40,725 nt of DNA. Origin: an uncultured Bacilli bacterium (GTDB lineage Bacteria; Bacillota_I; Bacilli_A; RFN20; CAG-826). Shown piece after piece: positions 40,375 through 40,725 of the stretch. The stretch's first letter is position 1, and every line of letters begins with the position of its first letter. Position numbers and translations under genes: made by a program. The DNA is taken from contig CALVOS010000030.1 in assembly GCA_944350325.1 (NCBI GenBank), positions 1 to 40,725 of the forward strand. The letters are read 5' to 3'. Below the pieces are notes generated by a model, which ran no database searches, was not told the origin of the DNA, and saw nothing but the letters and a program-made list of their open reading frames with translations.

Positions 40375-40725
40375 CTTCGCTACCTCCGATGTACTTCTTG
40401 AGGCGCTCCTCGAGCTCCAGGAGCGAGCTGGAGTCGACGAGCACGAGGATCGTGTTGAAGATCACGACCTGGGTCTCGCCCTTGCTCACGTCGTCCTGGA
40501 AGTCGATGACCTTGTAGCGCCGGAGCGTCCCCATGGCGAGGCGGAACTCCGTCATCGACACCCCGTCGGGATAGATCTCGGTCTCCTGGAGGCGGCGAAG
40601 CACCTCGTCCACGGTCACGACGACCGCGTTATAGCTCGCGATCGTCCTCTCGCCCTTATAGGCAAGCGAGCGGAAGAGGAGGAGGAGCACCGTCTCGAGC
40701 TTCCTGAGGCGGAGGCGGTTCCTCT
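40343..40725 (-). CDS. JetB/MksE-like protein (DUF4194), partial
   Basis: The last 127 residues of a protein that continues beyond the window edge. Its visible part, rich in L/R at the start (RNRLRLRKLETVLLLLFRSL) then TEFRLAMGTLRRYKVIDF, matches the winged-helix DUF4194 (JetB/MksE) partner of the SMC ATPase. Stop TAA at 40343-40345, 32 bases inside the jetC-like gene. The upstream kleisin-like JetA/MksF gene would be expected beyond 40725 but cannot be seen. Confidence 0.78.
   Translation of the reverse strand, partial: RNRLRLRKLETVLLLLFRSLAYKGERTIASYNAVVVTVDEVLRRLQETEIYPDGVSMTEFRLAMGTLRRYKVIDFQDDVSKGETQVVIFNTILVLVDSSSLLELEERLKKYIGGSEDEEAIAREAD

Noticed and set aside
1-40725. TGA read as tryptophan (Mollicute-type code)
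   Set aside because: Many gene junctions use ATGA or TGA stops at the correct end of families (atpI-like/atpB, yigZ/pepP, tetR/methyltransferase), so TGA is a stop.
1-40725. CRISPR array, insertion sequence or prophage
   Set aside because: No regularly spaced repeats, transposase, integrase or phage structural genes were found on reading both strands.

Overview
The window is a gene-dense, GC-rich (about 60% by eye) bacterial chromosome segment with ordinary housekeeping content. The standard code applies: TGA is a stop, as the many ATGA start/stop overlaps show. AddA/AddB instead of RecBCD, the atpI-B-E-F-H order, a CcpA/LacI-type palindrome, TraX, DUF3737 and a TGS-containing nucleoside kinase all point to a Bacillota lineage, perhaps an uncultured Bacilli/Erysipelotrichia-like group. 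This placement is inference. I saw no phage, insertion sequence or CRISPR array.

Layout, left to right. 1-2574 (-): start of an F1Fo ATP synthase operon (atpI-like, atpB, atpE, atpF, partial atpH). 2575-2684: shared control region with a cre-like operator. 2685-4337 (+): nucleoside kinase. 4356-11869 (-): addB-addA and a DUF5677 protein. 11870-12170: unassigned stretch with lower GC. 12171-17937 (-): operon of a 1289-residue CvpA-like membrane protein, a YigZ/IMPACT protein and aminopeptidase P. 17986-20095 (+): CPBP protease with a zinc ribbon, TraX-like protein, thioredoxin. 20155-20691 (+): pyrophosphatase. 20692-21834 (-): ferredoxin-type aldo/keto reductase. 21931-22083 (+): tRNA-Asp and tRNA-Gly. 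22135-25196: flavodoxin-like protein, RdgB, lipoprotein, small membrane protein. 25265-30187 (-): zinc-ribbon/Sel1-like protein with two ABC exporter half-transporters. 30251-33790 (+): PAP2 phosphatase, DUF1624 acyltransferase-like protein, AMP-forming ligase. 33787-36721: NUDIX hydrolase, TetR regulator with a methyltransferase, DUF3737 protein. 36793-36884 (-): tRNA-Ser. 37069-40725 (-): JetC/MksF-like SMC ATPase and the end of a JetB/MksE-like partner.

Themes. (1) At least ten genes have a -10-like hexamer ending only 6-7 nt before the start codon and no Shine-Dalgarno sequence, implying widespread leaderless transcription; operon-internal genes do have Shine-Dalgarno sequences or overlap their upstream neighbour. 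(2) The ATP synthase c subunit carries carboxylates in both helices with the E-S-T-x-x-Y motif, the pattern of two-carboxylate Na+ rotors. (3) The ABC pair has complementary degenerate and consensus ATP sites. (4) The Jet/Mks-type SMC locus has no nuclease gene after jetC. (5) Two convergent gene pairs share one CTAG as the stop codon on both strands.
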